Shown here piece after piece: positions 9,276 to 18,518 of a stretch of 64,000 nucleotides of DNA. Numbering within the stretch: the stretch's first letter is position 1; each line of letters begins with the position of its first letter. A model generated the notes under the pieces. It worked only from the letters and a program-made list of their open reading frames with translations, did not search any database and was not told where the DNA came from. The stretch spans positions 31,821 through 95,820 of the forward strand of contig JAGAZE010000027.1 in the NCBI GenBank assembly GCA_017940185.1. The letters run 5' to 3'. A program made the translations under genes and the position numbers. The DNA is from Bacteroidaceae bacterium. GTDB lineage: Bacteria > Bacteroidota > Bacteroidia > Bacteroidales > Bacteroidaceae.

Positions 9276-9332
9276 ATCAGTGATATTGCTTACCAATATC
9301 ACTGATCTTGCTTACCAATATCATTGATTTTG
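9276..9332. terminator. Palindromic element, probable bidirectional terminator between convergent genes
   Basis: ATCAGTGATATTG (9276-9288) and its exact complement CAATATCACTGAT (9294-9306) form a 13-bp stem with a 5-base loop. A second copy of the right arm, CAATATCATTGATTTT, follows at 9315-9330. It sits between the convergent methyltransferase and coaD genes. A closely related palindrome lies at 56581-56617, also between convergent genes. Confidence 0.65.
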
Positions 9333-9353
9333 CTTTTTCATCATCCCTCATCC

Positions 9354-9815
9354 TCACTCGTTCTTTTCGCCCGACGCTGGCAGCAGGTCGCTCACGTCGC
9401 GCCCGAAGTGCTGCAACTCCCTTACCAACGACGAGGAGATGTATGTCAGGCTTGGGTCAGCAGGCAGCAGGATGGTCTCCAGACCATCACCAATATGGCG
9501 GTTGGCTTCTGCCTGTTCGCGCTCATACTCAAAGTCTTTCACTGACCGCACACCCTTGATGATGGCGTCGGCATGTACCTCATGTGCAAAGTCGACAGCC
9601 AGCCCATTGTATATGCGCACCTCCACACGGGGCTCGTCGTCATAGAGACGGGCTATGGCGGCACAGCGCTCGGCTGCTGGGGTGAGGGCTTTGTGCACAT
9701 TGTCGCCCACCACACCGATGATGATGCGGTCGGAAAAGGACAACGCACGACGCACAATGTCGGCATGGCCGATGGTGAAAGGATTGAAACTTCCGGTGAA
9801 TACTGCTGTTTTCAT
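9354..9815 (-). CDS. coaD: Phosphopantetheine adenylyltransferase
   Basis: Penultimate step of coenzyme A biosynthesis: ATP plus 4'-phosphopantetheine gives dephospho-CoA. The nucleotidyltransferase signature GSFNPFTIGHADI (residues 8-20) carries the TxGH box, and the C-terminal ISSSLVREL motif that contacts the nucleotide is present. Its 153 residues match the family. In many Bacteroidetes coaD sits between parE and the S41 protease gene; here those two genes are neighbours near 49.6 kb and coaD stands alone, bracketed by repeat clusters of one family. No promoter of its own is obvious. Confidence 0.96.
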   Translation of the reverse strand: MKTAVFTGSFNPFTIGHADIVRRALSFSDRIIIGVVGDNVHKALTPAAERCAAIARLYDDEPRVEVRIYNGLAVDFAHEVHADAIIKGVRSVKDFEYEREQAEANRHIGDGLETILLPADPSLTYISSSLVRELQHFGRDVSDLLPASGEKNE

Positions 9816-9842
9816 AAAATGGTTACCAGTTTGTGAGATTTC

Positions 9843-10052
9843 TGCCTTATCCGTGTAAATCCGTGCTATCCGTGTTCTTCTTCTCCGTCCGCGCCAGCCT
9901 TATCCGTGTAAATCCGTGCTATCCGTGTTCAGTTTTTCCCGTTATGCGCCAGCCTTATCCGTGTAAATCCGTGCTATCCGTGTTCTTCTTCTCCGTCCGC
10001 GCCAGCCTATTCGTGTTATTCGTGAAATTCGTGTTCTTCTTCCCGTTATGCG
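9843..10052. repeat. CCGTG/TTCGTG phased intergenic repeat cluster, right of coaD
   Basis: Three type A units (starting near 9845, 9900 and 9955) and one type B unit (near 10008) occur in series. The linkers alternate between TTCTTCTCCGTCC and AGTTTTTCCCGTTAT, each followed by GCGCCAGCC. The order A-linker-A-linker-A-linker-B extends the A-B order left of coaD. Open reading frames across it show peptide repeats in several frames, the mark of repeat DNA and not of a gene. Confidence 0.88.
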
Positions 10053-10078
10053 CAAAGGCGATGGCGAAATATCGATTG

Positions 10079-11116
10079 TTAATTGTCAAACAGTCCCGGT
10101 TCCTGACGGTGGAGCGAATGTATTTCTCTTCCCAGGTGCCTGTAGGCAAACTCCGTAGCCACTCTTCCGCGCGGGGTGCGCTTGATGAAGCCTTCCATAA
10201 TCAGATAGGGTTCGTATACTTCCTCCAGCGTGCCGCTGTCCTCGCCAACGGCAGTGGCAATGGTGCTGAGTCCCACTGGCCCGCCGCCAAACTTGTCGAT
10301 GATGGTCAGCAGCAGCTTGTTGTCTATCTCGTCAAGACCGAAGCTGTCGATGTTCAATGCCGTCAGGGCAATGTGTGCTATCTCGGTGTTGATGGTTCCG
10401 TTGCCCTTCACCTGAGCAAAGTCGCGCACGCGGCGCAGCAGCGCGTTGGCGATACGTGGCGTTCCTCGCGAGCGGCGTGCTATCTCATGACAGGCAGCAT
10501 CGTCGATGGGCACACCGAGTATTCCTGCCGAACGGTGGAGTATGCGTGCCAAGGTGTCGGGGGCGTAGTACTCCAAGTGCATGTTGATGCCGAAGCGGGC
10601 ACGCAACGGTGCGGTAAGAAGTCCGCTGCGCGTGGTGGCACCCACGAGAGTGAACGGGTTGAGGTCAATCTGTATACTGCGTGCGGAAGGACCTTTGTCT
10701 ATCATGATGTCGATGCGATAGTCTTCCATGGCAGAGTAGAGATACTCCTCTATCACGGGTGACATGCGGTGTATCTCGTCGATGAACAGCACATCGTTGC
10801 GCTCCAGCGAGGTGAGTATGCCTGCCAAGTCGCCCGGCTTGTCAAGCACAGGACCTGAAGTGACCTTGAAACCCACGCCCAACTCGCTCGCGATGATGTT
10901 GCTCAGCGTGGTCTTGCCCAGTCCGGGCGGACCATGAAGCAGCGTGTGGTCGAGAGGCTCGCCGCGGTATTTGGCGGCTTCAACGAAAACCTCAAGGTTG
11001 TCTACAACTTTTTGCTGGCCGCTGAAGTCGGAGAAACGGAGCGGACGCAGGGCATTTTCAAAATCGCGTTCGCTGTTGCTCAGCCGCTCGTCGTGTATGT
11101 TAAAGTCGTTGTTCAT
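10079..11116 (-). CDS. ruvB: Holliday junction branch migration helicase RuvB
   Basis: Hexameric AAA+ motor that, with RuvA, drives branch migration of Holliday junctions. Walker A is [10 protein letters not shown], Walker B is LFIDEIHRM, sensor 1 is the GATTRSG segment, and the C-terminal winged helix includes [16 protein letters not shown]. The length from Met at 11116 is 345 residues, as expected. A start at 11167 would add 17 unrelated residues and overlaps the -7 element at 11165-11172, so it is rejected. No ruvA or ruvC gene is nearby. Confidence 0.97.
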   Translation of the reverse strand: MNNDFNIHDERLSNSERDFENALRPLRFSDFSGQQKVVDNLEVFVEAAKYRGEPLDHTLLHGPPGLGKTTLSNIIASELGVGFKVTSGPVLDKPGDLAGILTSLERNDVLFIDEIHRMSPVIEEYLYSAMEDYRIDIMIDKGPSARSIQIDLNPFTLVGATTRSGLLTAPLRARFGINMHLEYYAPDTLARILHRSAGILGVPIDDAACHEIARRSRGTPRIANALLRRVRDFAQVKGNGTINTEIAHIALTALNIDSFGLDEIDNKLLLTIIDKFGGGPVGLSTIATAVGEDSGTLEEVYEPYLIMEGFIKRTPRGRVATEFAYRHLGREIHSLHRQEPGLFDN

Positions 11117-11164
11117 GAAGTCTGAATGGTAAGTGCGCCTGACACGGCGCGCATCAATGCTCAG

Positions 11165-11196
11165 CAAAGGTAGCGCAAGAAGCAGAGAAATGCAAA
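11165..11196 (-). promoter_or_regulatory. Promoter for ruvB: TTTG (-33) and TACCTTTG (-7)
   Basis: On the minus strand TTTG (11196-11193) is followed after 20 nt by TACCTTTG (11172-11165), a full match to the Bacteroidales -33/-7 consensus. The predicted leader is about 45 nt. Confidence 0.7.
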
Positions 11197-11234
11197 AATG
11201 AAGGGCAGAAATGATAAAATCGGCTAAGTGTTAC

Positions 11235-11242
11235 TACCTTTG
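11235..11242 (+). promoter_or_regulatory. -7 promoter element (TACCTTTG) for the antiporter gene
   Basis: TACCTTTG lies 22 nt before the chosen start at 11265 and downstream of an alternative start at 11211, which supports the shorter protein. It is divergent from the ruvB promoter. Confidence 0.6.
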
Positions 11243-11264
11243 CACTACGCTATCCCCCCACCGT

Positions 11265-13373
11265 ATGACATTTCCTATCACCGACCCCACAATCATCTTT
11301 CTCATCGTGCTGTGCATCATTCTGCTGGCACCTGTCGTGATGGGCAAGCTGCGCATACCCCACATCGTGGGACTGGTGCTCTCGGGTGTGCTTGTGGGAC
11401 CTTATGGCTTGGGCATACTGGAGCACAGCGACAGTTTCCGACTCTTTGGCAATGTGGGACTCTACTACATCCTCTTCCTTGCAGGCCTGGAGATGGACCT
11501 TGAGGGGTTGCGGCGCGATGTGCGCAAGGTGTGGGCCTTTGGCATGCTCACCTTCGTGGTGCCGTGGTTGCTCACCTTTGCCGCTGCACAATGGCTGCTA
11601 CACTATTCGCTCACGGCATCGCTGCTGCTCAGCTGCGTGATGGCCAGCAACACGCTCATTGCCTATCCGCTCGTCCAGCGCTATGGCATGACCGACCATG
11701 TGAGCGTGCGCCTGTCGGTGGGAAGCAGCATGCTGGCACTCTTCTTCTCGCTCGTCGTGCTGGCAGGAGTGGTAAGCACACAGACCGACAGCAGTGGCAT
11801 CGTCTTCTGGATGCTCTTCCTGCTCAAACTGCTTGCCTTCTTCTTCGGCATGATTTTCTTCCTGCCACGAATCACACGATGGTTTCTGCGGCGCTATAGC
11901 GATGCCGCAATGCAGTACACCTTCGTGCTGGCCATGCTCTTCGTCAGCGCCATGCTCTCCGACCTCATCGGACTGGAAGGAATCCTCGGCGCTTTCCTTG
12001 CAGGACTCATCATGGGACGTTACATACCCAGCGTGTCGGCACTCATGCAGCGCATAGAGTTTACAGGCAACACGCTCTTCATACCCTTCTTTCTCATCGG
12101 GGTGGGTATGCTCATCAACTGCCGCCTCATCTTCGCCGGACAGGGTGTGCTGTGGGTGACGCTGCTCATCACATTGGTGGGCACACTGGGCAAAGCAATA
12201 GCCGCCTACGTCTCCTGCCTGTGGTTCCGACTCACACCCGCCGCCGGACACATGATGTTCGGGCTCACCTCGGCACACGCTGCCGGGGCCATCGCCATCG
12301 TGATGGTGGGCATGCGCTTGCAAGGTGCCGACGGACAACCCCTCGTATCAGCCGACATGCTCAACGCTGTAGTGCTCATGGTGCTCTTCACATGTGTGAT
12401 AAGCACGATGCTCACACAACGCACTGTCAGGCAGCTGGCCCTACGAGAGAAGCGCGACAGCATGGCCGACGACCCCACAGAGGAAGAAGGCGCCATGCTG
12501 CTCCCTATGAAGTATCAGGACGACAGCGAACGACTGCTCTCGCTGGCACTGCTCATGCATCGACAGGGAAGCAGAAGGCAACTGGTGGCTGTCAACGTGG
12601 TGTACGACGACATATACCGCACACGACATCAGGAAGAAGGACGACGACTGCTCACACACATGCGGGCACAGGCGCTGGCTGCAAACGTCACACTGCAAAC
12701 GCAGGTAAGAGTGGCGGAAAACATAGCCAACGGCATTAAGCATGCCTTCAAAGAACACAACGCCAGCGAGATTGTCATGGGAATGCACAACAACAAAGGA
12801 CTCAATGGCAAATTCTGGGGACAGTTTGCACAAAGCCTCTACAACGGACTCTCCCGACAGATAATGTTTGTGCGCATCAACCAACCGCTCAACACCATCA
12901 GGAAAATACAAGTGGCACTGCCTTCAAGAGCGGAATACGAACGCGGTTTCTATCTGTGGCTCGAACGCATGCTCTGCCTCGCCGACAACCTCGACTGCCG
13001 CATAATCTTCCACGGACGTGAAGAGGCACTCTCGCTCATACGCACCTACGCCAACAACAGATATCCCTCGGCACGCATCGACACCTGCATCATGCAGCAC
13101 TGGAACCAACTGCCACAACTCGCTGCCACAATTCATCCCGACCATCTCTTCGTGGTTGTCACATCGAGAAAAGACGCCGTCTCATACAAAAAAGCACAGG
13201 AGCAACTGCCCGAAGAACTCGAACAGCACTTCAAAGGTACCAACATCATCATACTCTTCCCCTACCAGTATGGCACCGACAAGGAGCAAATGTCGTTTGC
13301 CGAACCACAGCACCAGGAAGAAGAAAGCGCATACAGCCTGTTGCGCAAATGGTGGAAACGCATCACAGAGTAA
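11265..13373 (+). CDS. Cation:proton antiporter (CPA2/Kef-like) with C-terminal USP-like region
   Basis: A 702-residue inner-membrane exchanger. About 12-13 hydrophobic segments occupy residues 1-395. Typical CPA2 features include [20 protein letters not shown] and FLAGLEMDL near the N-terminus and [12 protein letters not shown] near the middle. The C-terminal 300 residues are soluble and include a universal-stress-protein-like segment ([19 protein letters not shown] ... [12 protein letters not shown]), probably a regulatory nucleotide-binding domain. The transported ion (Na+ or K+) cannot be read from sequence. The start at 11265 is supported by the promoter 22 nt upstream. Confidence 0.9.
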   Translation: MTFPITDPTIIFLIVLCIILLAPVVMGKLRIPHIVGLVLSGVLVGPYGLGILEHSDSFRLFGNVGLYYILFLAGLEMDLEGLRRDVRKVWAFGMLTFVVPWLLTFAAAQWLLHYSLTASLLLSCVMASNTLIAYPLVQRYGMTDHVSVRLSVGSSMLALFFSLVVLAGVVSTQTDSSGIVFWMLFLLKLLAFFFGMIFFLPRITRWFLRRYSDAAMQYTFVLAMLFVSAMLSDLIGLEGILGAFLAGLIMGRYIPSVSALMQRIEFTGNTLFIPFFLIGVGMLINCRLIFAGQGVLWVTLLITLVGTLGKAIAAYVSCLWFRLTPAAGHMMFGLTSAHAAGAIAIVMVGMRLQGADGQPLVSADMLNAVVLMVLFTCVISTMLTQRTVRQLALREKRDSMADDPTEEEGAMLLPMKYQDDSERLLSLALLMHRQGSRRQLVAVNVVYDDIYRTRHQEEGRRLLTHMRAQALAANVTLQTQVRVAENIANGIKHAFKEHNASEIVMGMHNNKGLNGKFWGQFAQSLYNGLSRQIMFVRINQPLNTIRKIQVALPSRAEYERGFYLWLERMLCLADNLDCRIIFHGREEALSLIRTYANNRYPSARIDTCIMQHWNQLPQLAATIHPDHLFVVVTSRKDAVSYKKAQEQLPEELEQHFKGTNIIILFPYQYGTDKEQMSFAEPQHQEEESAYSLLRKWWKRITE

Positions 13374-13414
13374 ATCCACAACCCCTCCTCGACCCCAATA
13401 CAACAATACTCCCC

Positions 13415-14065
13415 ATGATACATGTAAAAGACGTACACAAGTCGTTTGGCAATCTCGAAGTGCTTAAAGGCGTGAGCCTCGACGTAGCGCGCGGCGAAGT
13501 GGTCTGCATTGTCGGACCGAGCGGAGCCGGAAAGACAACGTTGCTGCAACTCATCGGAACGCTCGACCAAGCCGACAGCGGAACCATCGTCGTAGACAAC
13601 ACCGACATTGCCTCGCTCAACCGACTGCAACTGGCTCACTTCCGCAACCGACGATTGGGATTTGTGTTCCAGTTTCATCAGCTGCTGCCTGAATTTTCCG
13701 CACGCGAAAACATCATGCTCCCCGCACTTATCGGAGGCGCCTCGCGGCACGACGCTGAGCAACGCGCCAACCAACTGCTTAGCTTCATGGGACTCGACAA
13801 TCGGGCCGAACACCGACCCGCAGCACTGTCGGGAGGAGAAAAACAACGAATAGCAGTGGCAAGAGCTCTGTGCAACAATCCGGCAGTCGTGCTCGCCGAC
13901 GAACCCTCGGGAAGCCTCGACACGCAAAACAAAGAAGAACTCCACCAACTGTTCTTCCAACTGCGGGACGAAATGGGACAAACATTCGTCATTGTCACAC
14001 ACGACGAGCAACTGGCCAGCATCACCGACCGCACAATACACCTCAACGACGGACAAGTCGTGTGA
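13415..14065 (+). CDS. ABC transporter ATP-binding protein, LolD/FtsE-like
   Basis: A 216-residue ATPase subunit. Walker A is [10 protein letters not shown], the signature is LSGGEKQR, Walker B is VVLADEPS and the H-loop is VTHDEQL. The Q-loop region [19 protein letters not shown] is the LolD hallmark, so it probably powers a MacB/LolCE-type permease for lipoprotein release or efflux. No permease gene is adjacent, as is common for Bacteroidetes lolD. An upstream start in the same frame (13349) overlaps the antiporter gene and lacks family similarity, so the Met of [12 protein letters not shown] was chosen. It follows the antiporter by 41 nt and precedes mutS by 61 nt. Confidence 0.88.
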   Translation: MIHVKDVHKSFGNLEVLKGVSLDVARGEVVCIVGPSGAGKTTLLQLIGTLDQADSGTIVVDNTDIASLNRLQLAHFRNRRLGFVFQFHQLLPEFSARENIMLPALIGGASRHDAEQRANQLLSFMGLDNRAEHRPAALSGGEKQRIAVARALCNNPAVVLADEPSGSLDTQNKEELHQLFFQLRDEMGQTFVIVTHDEQLASITDRTIHLNDGQVV

Positions 14066-14126
14066 AGCACTGAAAACACGAACTACACCTCCTCAAGACT
14101 GTTTAACAATCCTCCTCTTTTCTCTC

Positions 14127-16796
14127 ATGCCCTCTTCCACACTCACTCCCATGATGCAGCAGTTCTTCTCACTGAAGGCTAAGCATCCCGATGCACTGCT
14201 GCTCTTCCGCTGCGGAGACTTCTACGAGACCTACTGCGACGACGCCATCGAGGCTGCACAGCTGCTCGGCATCACACTCACACAGCGCAACAACGGAAAA
14301 AACGGAAAAAACGATGCCATGGCAGGATTTCCACACCATGCTCTCGATACCTATCTGCCAAAACTGATACGAGCCGGAAAACGTGTCGCGATCTGCGACC
14401 AACTCGAAGACCCGAAACTCACAAAGAAACTGGTGAAAAGAGGCATTACCGAACTCGTTACTCCTGGCGTGGCAATGACCGACAACGTGTTGCAAAACAA
14501 AGAAAACAACTTCCTGGCTGCTCTGCACTTCGGAAAAACGGCCTGCGGCATAGCACTGCTTGACATCTCAACAGGAGAATTTCTTACCACAGAGGGAGCC
14601 TACGACAACATACAGGGACTGCTCAACAACTTCCAACCCAAAGAACTGATATACAACCGCGACGAACGACAGCAACTGAGAAAATACTTCTCTGGCAAAT
14701 GGGCCACATACGAGCTCGACGAATGGGTGTTCAACGAGCAGACAGCACTCAAAAAGCTGCTCAACCACTTCCACACACGCTCAATGAAAGGATTCGGAGT
14801 GGAACACCTCCACCAGGGAATAGTGGCAGCAGGAGCCATACTGCACTACCTTGAACTCACACTGCACAACAACATACGACATATCACAACACTCACGCGC
14901 ATTGAAGAAGAACGCTTCGTACACCTCGACACCTTCACCATGCGAGCACTTGAACTGGTGCAACCCATGCAGACAAGTGGAGGAACAGCGCTGATCAACG
15001 TCATTGACCATACGCTCACACCTATGGGAGCGCGACTGCTGCAACGATGGCTGCTCTTCCCACTCAAAAACATCAATGCCATCAATGAACGACTCGACAT
15101 CGTCGACACCTACTTCCGTCAACCTGACTTGCGCGACACCATCACAGACAGCCTGCAACAAATGGGAGACTTGGAACGGCTCGTGTCGAAAATTGCCACA
15201 GCGCGAATAGCACCGCGCGAAATGATGCAACTCGGAAAAGCACTACACGCAGTGCAACCCGTGAAAGAAGCATGCGCCAACACGCAGCAACCTGCACTGC
15301 AACGCATAGCGAGGCAACTCAACCCGTGCGACAAACTCACCGACACCATTGCCCACACTCTCGACCCCAACCCGCCGGCAGCATTGGGAAAAGGACGCGT
15401 GATACGCGACAACGTCAACGAACAACTCGACCAGCTGCGACACATAGCCTACAGCGGAAAAGACTATCTCAACACATTGCAGCAGAAAGAGGCCGAACGC
15501 ACGGGAATACAGTCGCTGAAGATTGGATACAACAATGTGTTTGGTTACTATCTGGAAGTGCGCAACACCTATAAACACCGCGTGCCGGCAGAGTGGGTGC
15601 GAAAGCAGACACTGGCACAGGCCGAACGATATATCACTCCCGAACTGAAGGAGTATGAAGAGAAAATACTCGGCGCCGAAGAACGCATCGCAGCACTCGA
15701 AGCACAACTCTATGCCCAACTGATACAGGATGCACAGCAATATATGGCGGCCATACAAATCAATGCCAACCTGCTGGCACAGCTCGACACACTGCTCTCC
15801 TTCGCCACAGTGAGCCAGCAGCAACACTATGTGCGCCCCGTGCTCTCCGACGACGACACCATAACAATAAAAGGAGGACGACATCCGGTAATAGAAACAC
15901 AGCTGCCGGCAGAAGAACCCTACATCCCCAACGACATCACACTCGACAACAAGCAACAGCAAATCATCATCATCACCGGTCCCAACATGGCGGGTAAGTC
16001 GGCACTGCTCCGGCAGACGGCACTCATCACCCTCATGGCGCAGGCAGGATGCTTCGTGCCCGCCGACAGCGCACGCATAGGAGTGGTCGACAAGGTGTTC
16101 ACACGCGTGGGAGCATCAGACAATATCAGTTCTGGGGAATCTACATTCATGGTAGAGATGACCGAGGCGGCAAGCATTCTCAACAACGTCACGCCCCACT
16201 CTCTCGTGCTCTTCGACGAGTTGGGACGCGGTACCTCTACCTACGACGGCATCTCCATAGCATGGGCCATCGTGGAATACCTGCACGAGCATCAGCGAGC
16301 ACAGGCACGAACACTCTTCGCAACCCACTACCACGAACTCAACGAAATGGAAAAACACTTTGCGCGAATACGTAACTATAATGTGGCTGTGCGCGAAGCC
16401 AACGGACAGGTGATCTTCCTGCGCAAACTGCAACCCGGAGGCAGCGAACACTCCTTTGGCATACATGTGGCCGAAATGGCGGGTATGCCGAAGACCGTCG
16501 TGAGAAGAGCAAACGAAATACTGCAACAACTGGAGCGCAACAGTCAGGCCTCGCAAAAGCCTGAAGATGCCACTGCCAATTCCTCGGCATCGCAATCGCC
16601 CAACCGCCCCACGGTGAACCCCGCCTCGGTGCCCGATGCCAACAGCAGAGAAGGCGTGCAACTCAGCTTCTTCCAACTCGACGACCCCGTGCTCTCGCAA
16701 GTGCGCGACGAAATAATCAACCTCAATATCGACAATCTCACACCCATCGAAGCACTCAACAAGCTCAACGAAATAAAACGCATCGTGAAGGGATAA
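14127..16796 (+). CDS. mutS: DNA mismatch repair protein MutS
   Basis: Mismatch-recognition ATPase. The N-terminal mismatch-binding box [14 protein letters not shown] holds the Phe-x-Glu wedge (FYE). The C-terminal ATPase shows Walker A ([15 protein letters not shown]), Walker B ([16 protein letters not shown]) and the ATHYHEL motif. Its 889 residues are normal for the family. A run of about 50 low-complexity residues rich in Ser/Ala/Asn/Pro (near 800-850) links the ATPase to the C-terminal dimerization helix, a usual feature. The 45-residue upstream extension lies inside lolD and is rejected. A shared terminator hairpin lies downstream. Confidence 0.98.
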   Translation: MPSSTLTPMMQQFFSLKAKHPDALLLFRCGDFYETYCDDAIEAAQLLGITLTQRNNGKNGKNDAMAGFPHHALDTYLPKLIRAGKRVAICDQLEDPKLTKKLVKRGITELVTPGVAMTDNVLQNKENNFLAALHFGKTACGIALLDISTGEFLTTEGAYDNIQGLLNNFQPKELIYNRDERQQLRKYFSGKWATYELDEWVFNEQTALKKLLNHFHTRSMKGFGVEHLHQGIVAAGAILHYLELTLHNNIRHITTLTRIEEERFVHLDTFTMRALELVQPMQTSGGTALINVIDHTLTPMGARLLQRWLLFPLKNINAINERLDIVDTYFRQPDLRDTITDSLQQMGDLERLVSKIATARIAPREMMQLGKALHAVQPVKEACANTQQPALQRIARQLNPCDKLTDTIAHTLDPNPPAALGKGRVIRDNVNEQLDQLRHIAYSGKDYLNTLQQKEAERTGIQSLKIGYNNVFGYYLEVRNTYKHRVPAEWVRKQTLAQAERYITPELKEYEEKILGAEERIAALEAQLYAQLIQDAQQYMAAIQINANLLAQLDTLLSFATVSQQQHYVRPVLSDDDTITIKGGRHPVIETQLPAEEPYIPNDITLDNKQQQIIIITGPNMAGKSALLRQTALITLMAQAGCFVPADSARIGVVDKVFTRVGASDNISSGESTFMVEMTEAASILNNVTPHSLVLFDELGRGTSTYDGISIAWAIVEYLHEHQRAQARTLFATHYHELNEMEKHFARIRNYNVAVREANGQVIFLRKLQPGGSEHSFGIHVAEMAGMPKTVVRRANEILQQLERNSQASQKPEDATANSSASQSPNRPTVNPASVPDANSREGVQLSFFQLDDPVLSQVRDEIINLNIDNLTPIEALNKLNEIKRIVKG

Positions 16797-16889
16797 ACTG
16801 CGCAGGTCTGCACACCAACCCGCGAGAGCGGCATCACAGCCCCATGCAGATGTGTTCACAAAGTAACTGCACATAGTTGGTACCTGAAA

Positions 16890-16924
16890 AAGCCGTGCCT
16901 GCACCATAACGGTGGGCACGGCTT
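16890..16924. terminator. Bidirectional terminator between mutS and the DUF805 gene
   Basis: AAGCCGTGCC (16890-16899) pairs with GGCACGGCTT (16915-16924), extended by an inner GCACC/GGTG pairing. It lies between two convergent genes. Confidence 0.75.
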
Positions 16925-16949
16925 ATGCTATTGGCGAGCGCCTGGATGC

Positions 16950-17540
16950 TTACTGAGGCATTTGCGGCGGCTGCTGCGGTCCGAAGTTCTGATTGGGCAT
17001 CTGCGGCGGCATCTGCGGTCCGAAGTTCTGATTGGGCATGCCGTTGGGATACTTCGGCGACGGACCCCATTGGTTGGTGCCGGGCTGGCTGTCCTGAGCC
17101 CAGAAGACGATGCAGATAATGGTCAGCACGAAGTAAACCAATGCGCAAAGTCCCATCAGTGTGCTGAAAGGGCTGCTCAATGCAGCTAAGGGATTGGAGT
17201 TAACCTGTGCTATGAACAGAATCATGAACAACAGTTGCAGGATGTAAACGCCGGCAAGTGCAAATACAAGGATGTGTCCGCGTCCGGTATCATGCATACG
17301 GCGGCATTGCAATGGCACTGTACAGAGCCATACACATGCACCGAGAAGACTGAAGAGTACGGTTCCGATAACAGAAGTCATACCACGATTGATTACCCAA
17401 ATGATGAAGAAAGGAATCATTGTGGCAAGCATGGTCCACCAAAATTCTGAACGGCGGCTACGGCCATTCATGTCTTTAACACGGCTCATGGCAAGCTGTA
17501 CTGCCTGGCCAAAATCTAATTGAGGAACAGGTTGTTGCAT
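16950..17540 (-). CDS. DUF805 membrane protein with C-terminal 13-residue repeats
   Basis: A 196-residue inner-membrane protein with four hydrophobic segments and the DUF805 signatures RSRRSEFWW (near residue 30) and CRRMHDTGRG (near residue 80). The biochemical role of the family is unknown. The C-terminal 45 residues are a soluble Pro/Gln/Asn-rich tail with a 13-residue unit of the form MPNQNFGPQxPPQ present twice plus a partial copy, encoded by a near-exact 39-bp DNA repeat. Such a tail can change copy number by slippage. It is monocistronic: its own promoter lies 109 nt upstream and a terminator lies downstream. Confidence 0.88.
   Translation of the reverse strand: MQQPVPQLDFGQAVQLAMSRVKDMNGRSRRSEFWWTMLATMIPFFIIWVINRGMTSVIGTVLFSLLGACVWLCTVPLQCRRMHDTGRGHILVFALAGVYILQLLFMILFIAQVNSNPLAALSSPFSTLMGLCALVYFVLTIICIVFWAQDSQPGTNQWGPSPKYPNGMPNQNFGPQMPPQMPNQNFGPQQPPQMPQ
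16975..17039. repeat. 39-bp tandem repeat inside the DUF805 gene
   Basis: The segment beginning TGCGGTCCGAAGTTCTGATT occurs at 16975 and again 39 bases later at 17014. The repeat is in frame (13 codons) and gives the protein its repeated C-terminal tail. Confidence 0.85.
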
Positions 17541-17649
17541 AATAGTTGATTTTAGTTAATGATGATAATGTTGACAAATGTGTTTTATTAGTGGAATGGT
17601 GCTAATATACCAGTCTTTAACAATGCTATGGCAATAACGATGACCGCTA

Positions 17650-17679
17650 CAAAGTTAACATTATTTTATAAACGACAAA
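17650..17679 (-). promoter_or_regulatory. Promoter for the DUF805 gene: TTTG (-33) and TAACTTTG (-7)
   Basis: On the minus strand TTTG (17679-17676), then 18 nt, then TAACTTTG (17657-17650). The -33 box abuts the deoD terminator, so transcription restarts right after termination. Confidence 0.65.
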
Positions 17680-17711
17680 AAAGAACACCTAAAAAACGAT
17701 AGGTGTTCTTT
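17680..17711 (-). terminator. Intrinsic terminator after deoD
   Basis: A perfect 12-bp stem: AAAGAACACCTA (17680-17691) and TAGGTGTTCTTT (17700-17711) with an 8-base loop. Read on the minus strand, the stem is followed by a T-run. It closes the long SemiSWEET-to-deoD gene string. Confidence 0.85.
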
Positions 17712-17739
17712 ATTTGTTTAGCCTTTTTGATAGCAATCT

Positions 17740-18447
17740 TTAGATGCAGGCGAGTGCTACGTCCATCATCTTGGTGAAGGTGGTCTGTCGCTCTTCTGCC
17801 GAGCAGGCCTCGCCTCTCACCACATGGTCGGAGATGGTGCAGATGGTGAGTGCGCGTTTGCCGGCGCGGGCTGCATTCATGTAGAGTCCCGAGGCTTCCA
17901 TCTCTACGGCGAGGATGCCCATCTTAGTCCACTCTTCTATTTGAGGGAACTCACGATAGAAAATGTCCGACGACAGTATGTTGCCCACCTTGTAGCTGTA
18001 GCCCAAGCGCTCGGCAGTGTCGGCTGCCTGACGCAGCAAGTCGAAGTCGGCAATGGGAGCAAAGGTGCCGGGGATGCAGTATTGGTCGGCATAGTTGCTG
18101 TCGGTGCTGGCACCCATGACGAGCACCAGGTCGCCAAGATTGAGGTCGTTGCTGTAGGCACCGGCCGAACCCACGCGGATGATGGTGTTGACGCCGTAGA
18201 AGTTGTAGAGCTCGTAGGAATAGATGCCGATGGATGGTATGCCCATGCCGTGGCCCATAATGCTCACGCGCTTGCCTTTGTAGGTGCCGGTGAAGCCCAG
18301 CATGCCGCGCACGCCGTTGATTTGTTTGTAGTCTTCCAGGAAACGTTCGGCCATAAATTTGGCACGCAGGGGATCGCCTGGCATAATCACGGTCTCGGCA
18401 ATATCGCCATAGCGTGCCTCGATGTGTGGAGTAGGTGTGTTGCTCAT
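17740..18447 (-). CDS. deoD: Purine nucleoside phosphorylase, DeoD type
   Basis: Hexameric enzyme that splits purine (deoxy)nucleosides with phosphate, giving base plus (deoxy)ribose-1-phosphate for salvage. Motifs are the N-terminal HIEARYGDIAETVIMPGDPLRAKF (read here in two parts, HIEARYGDIAE and MPGDPLRAKF), the nucleoside-binding VGSAGAY region, and the C-terminal EMEASGLY and ICTISDH boxes. It is 235 residues, as in E. coli (239). Met at 18447 (MSNTPTPHIEA) was chosen because the 25 residues upstream have no family similarity. It is the last gene of a minus-strand series and complements deoC elsewhere in the window. Confidence 0.95.
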   Translation of the reverse strand: MSNTPTPHIEARYGDIAETVIMPGDPLRAKFMAERFLEDYKQINGVRGMLGFTGTYKGKRVSIMGHGMGIPSIGIYSYELYNFYGVNTIIRVGSAGAYSNDLNLGDLVLVMGASTDSNYADQYCIPGTFAPIADFDLLRQAADTAERLGYSYKVGNILSSDIFYREFPQIEEWTKMGILAVEMEASGLYMNAARAGKRALTICTISDHVVRGEACSAEERQTTFTKMMDVALACI

Positions 18448-18518
18448 GATAGGGAATGTTATAAGATTAATAATTGTAGTGTCGTTGGGGTGAGATTGTT
18501 TCATTGTAATATGTGGGT

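Noticed and set aside
9833-10762. 309-residue plus-strand reading frame starting in the CCGTG repeats
   Set aside because: Its N-terminus is translated repeat DNA and the remainder is antisense to ruvB.
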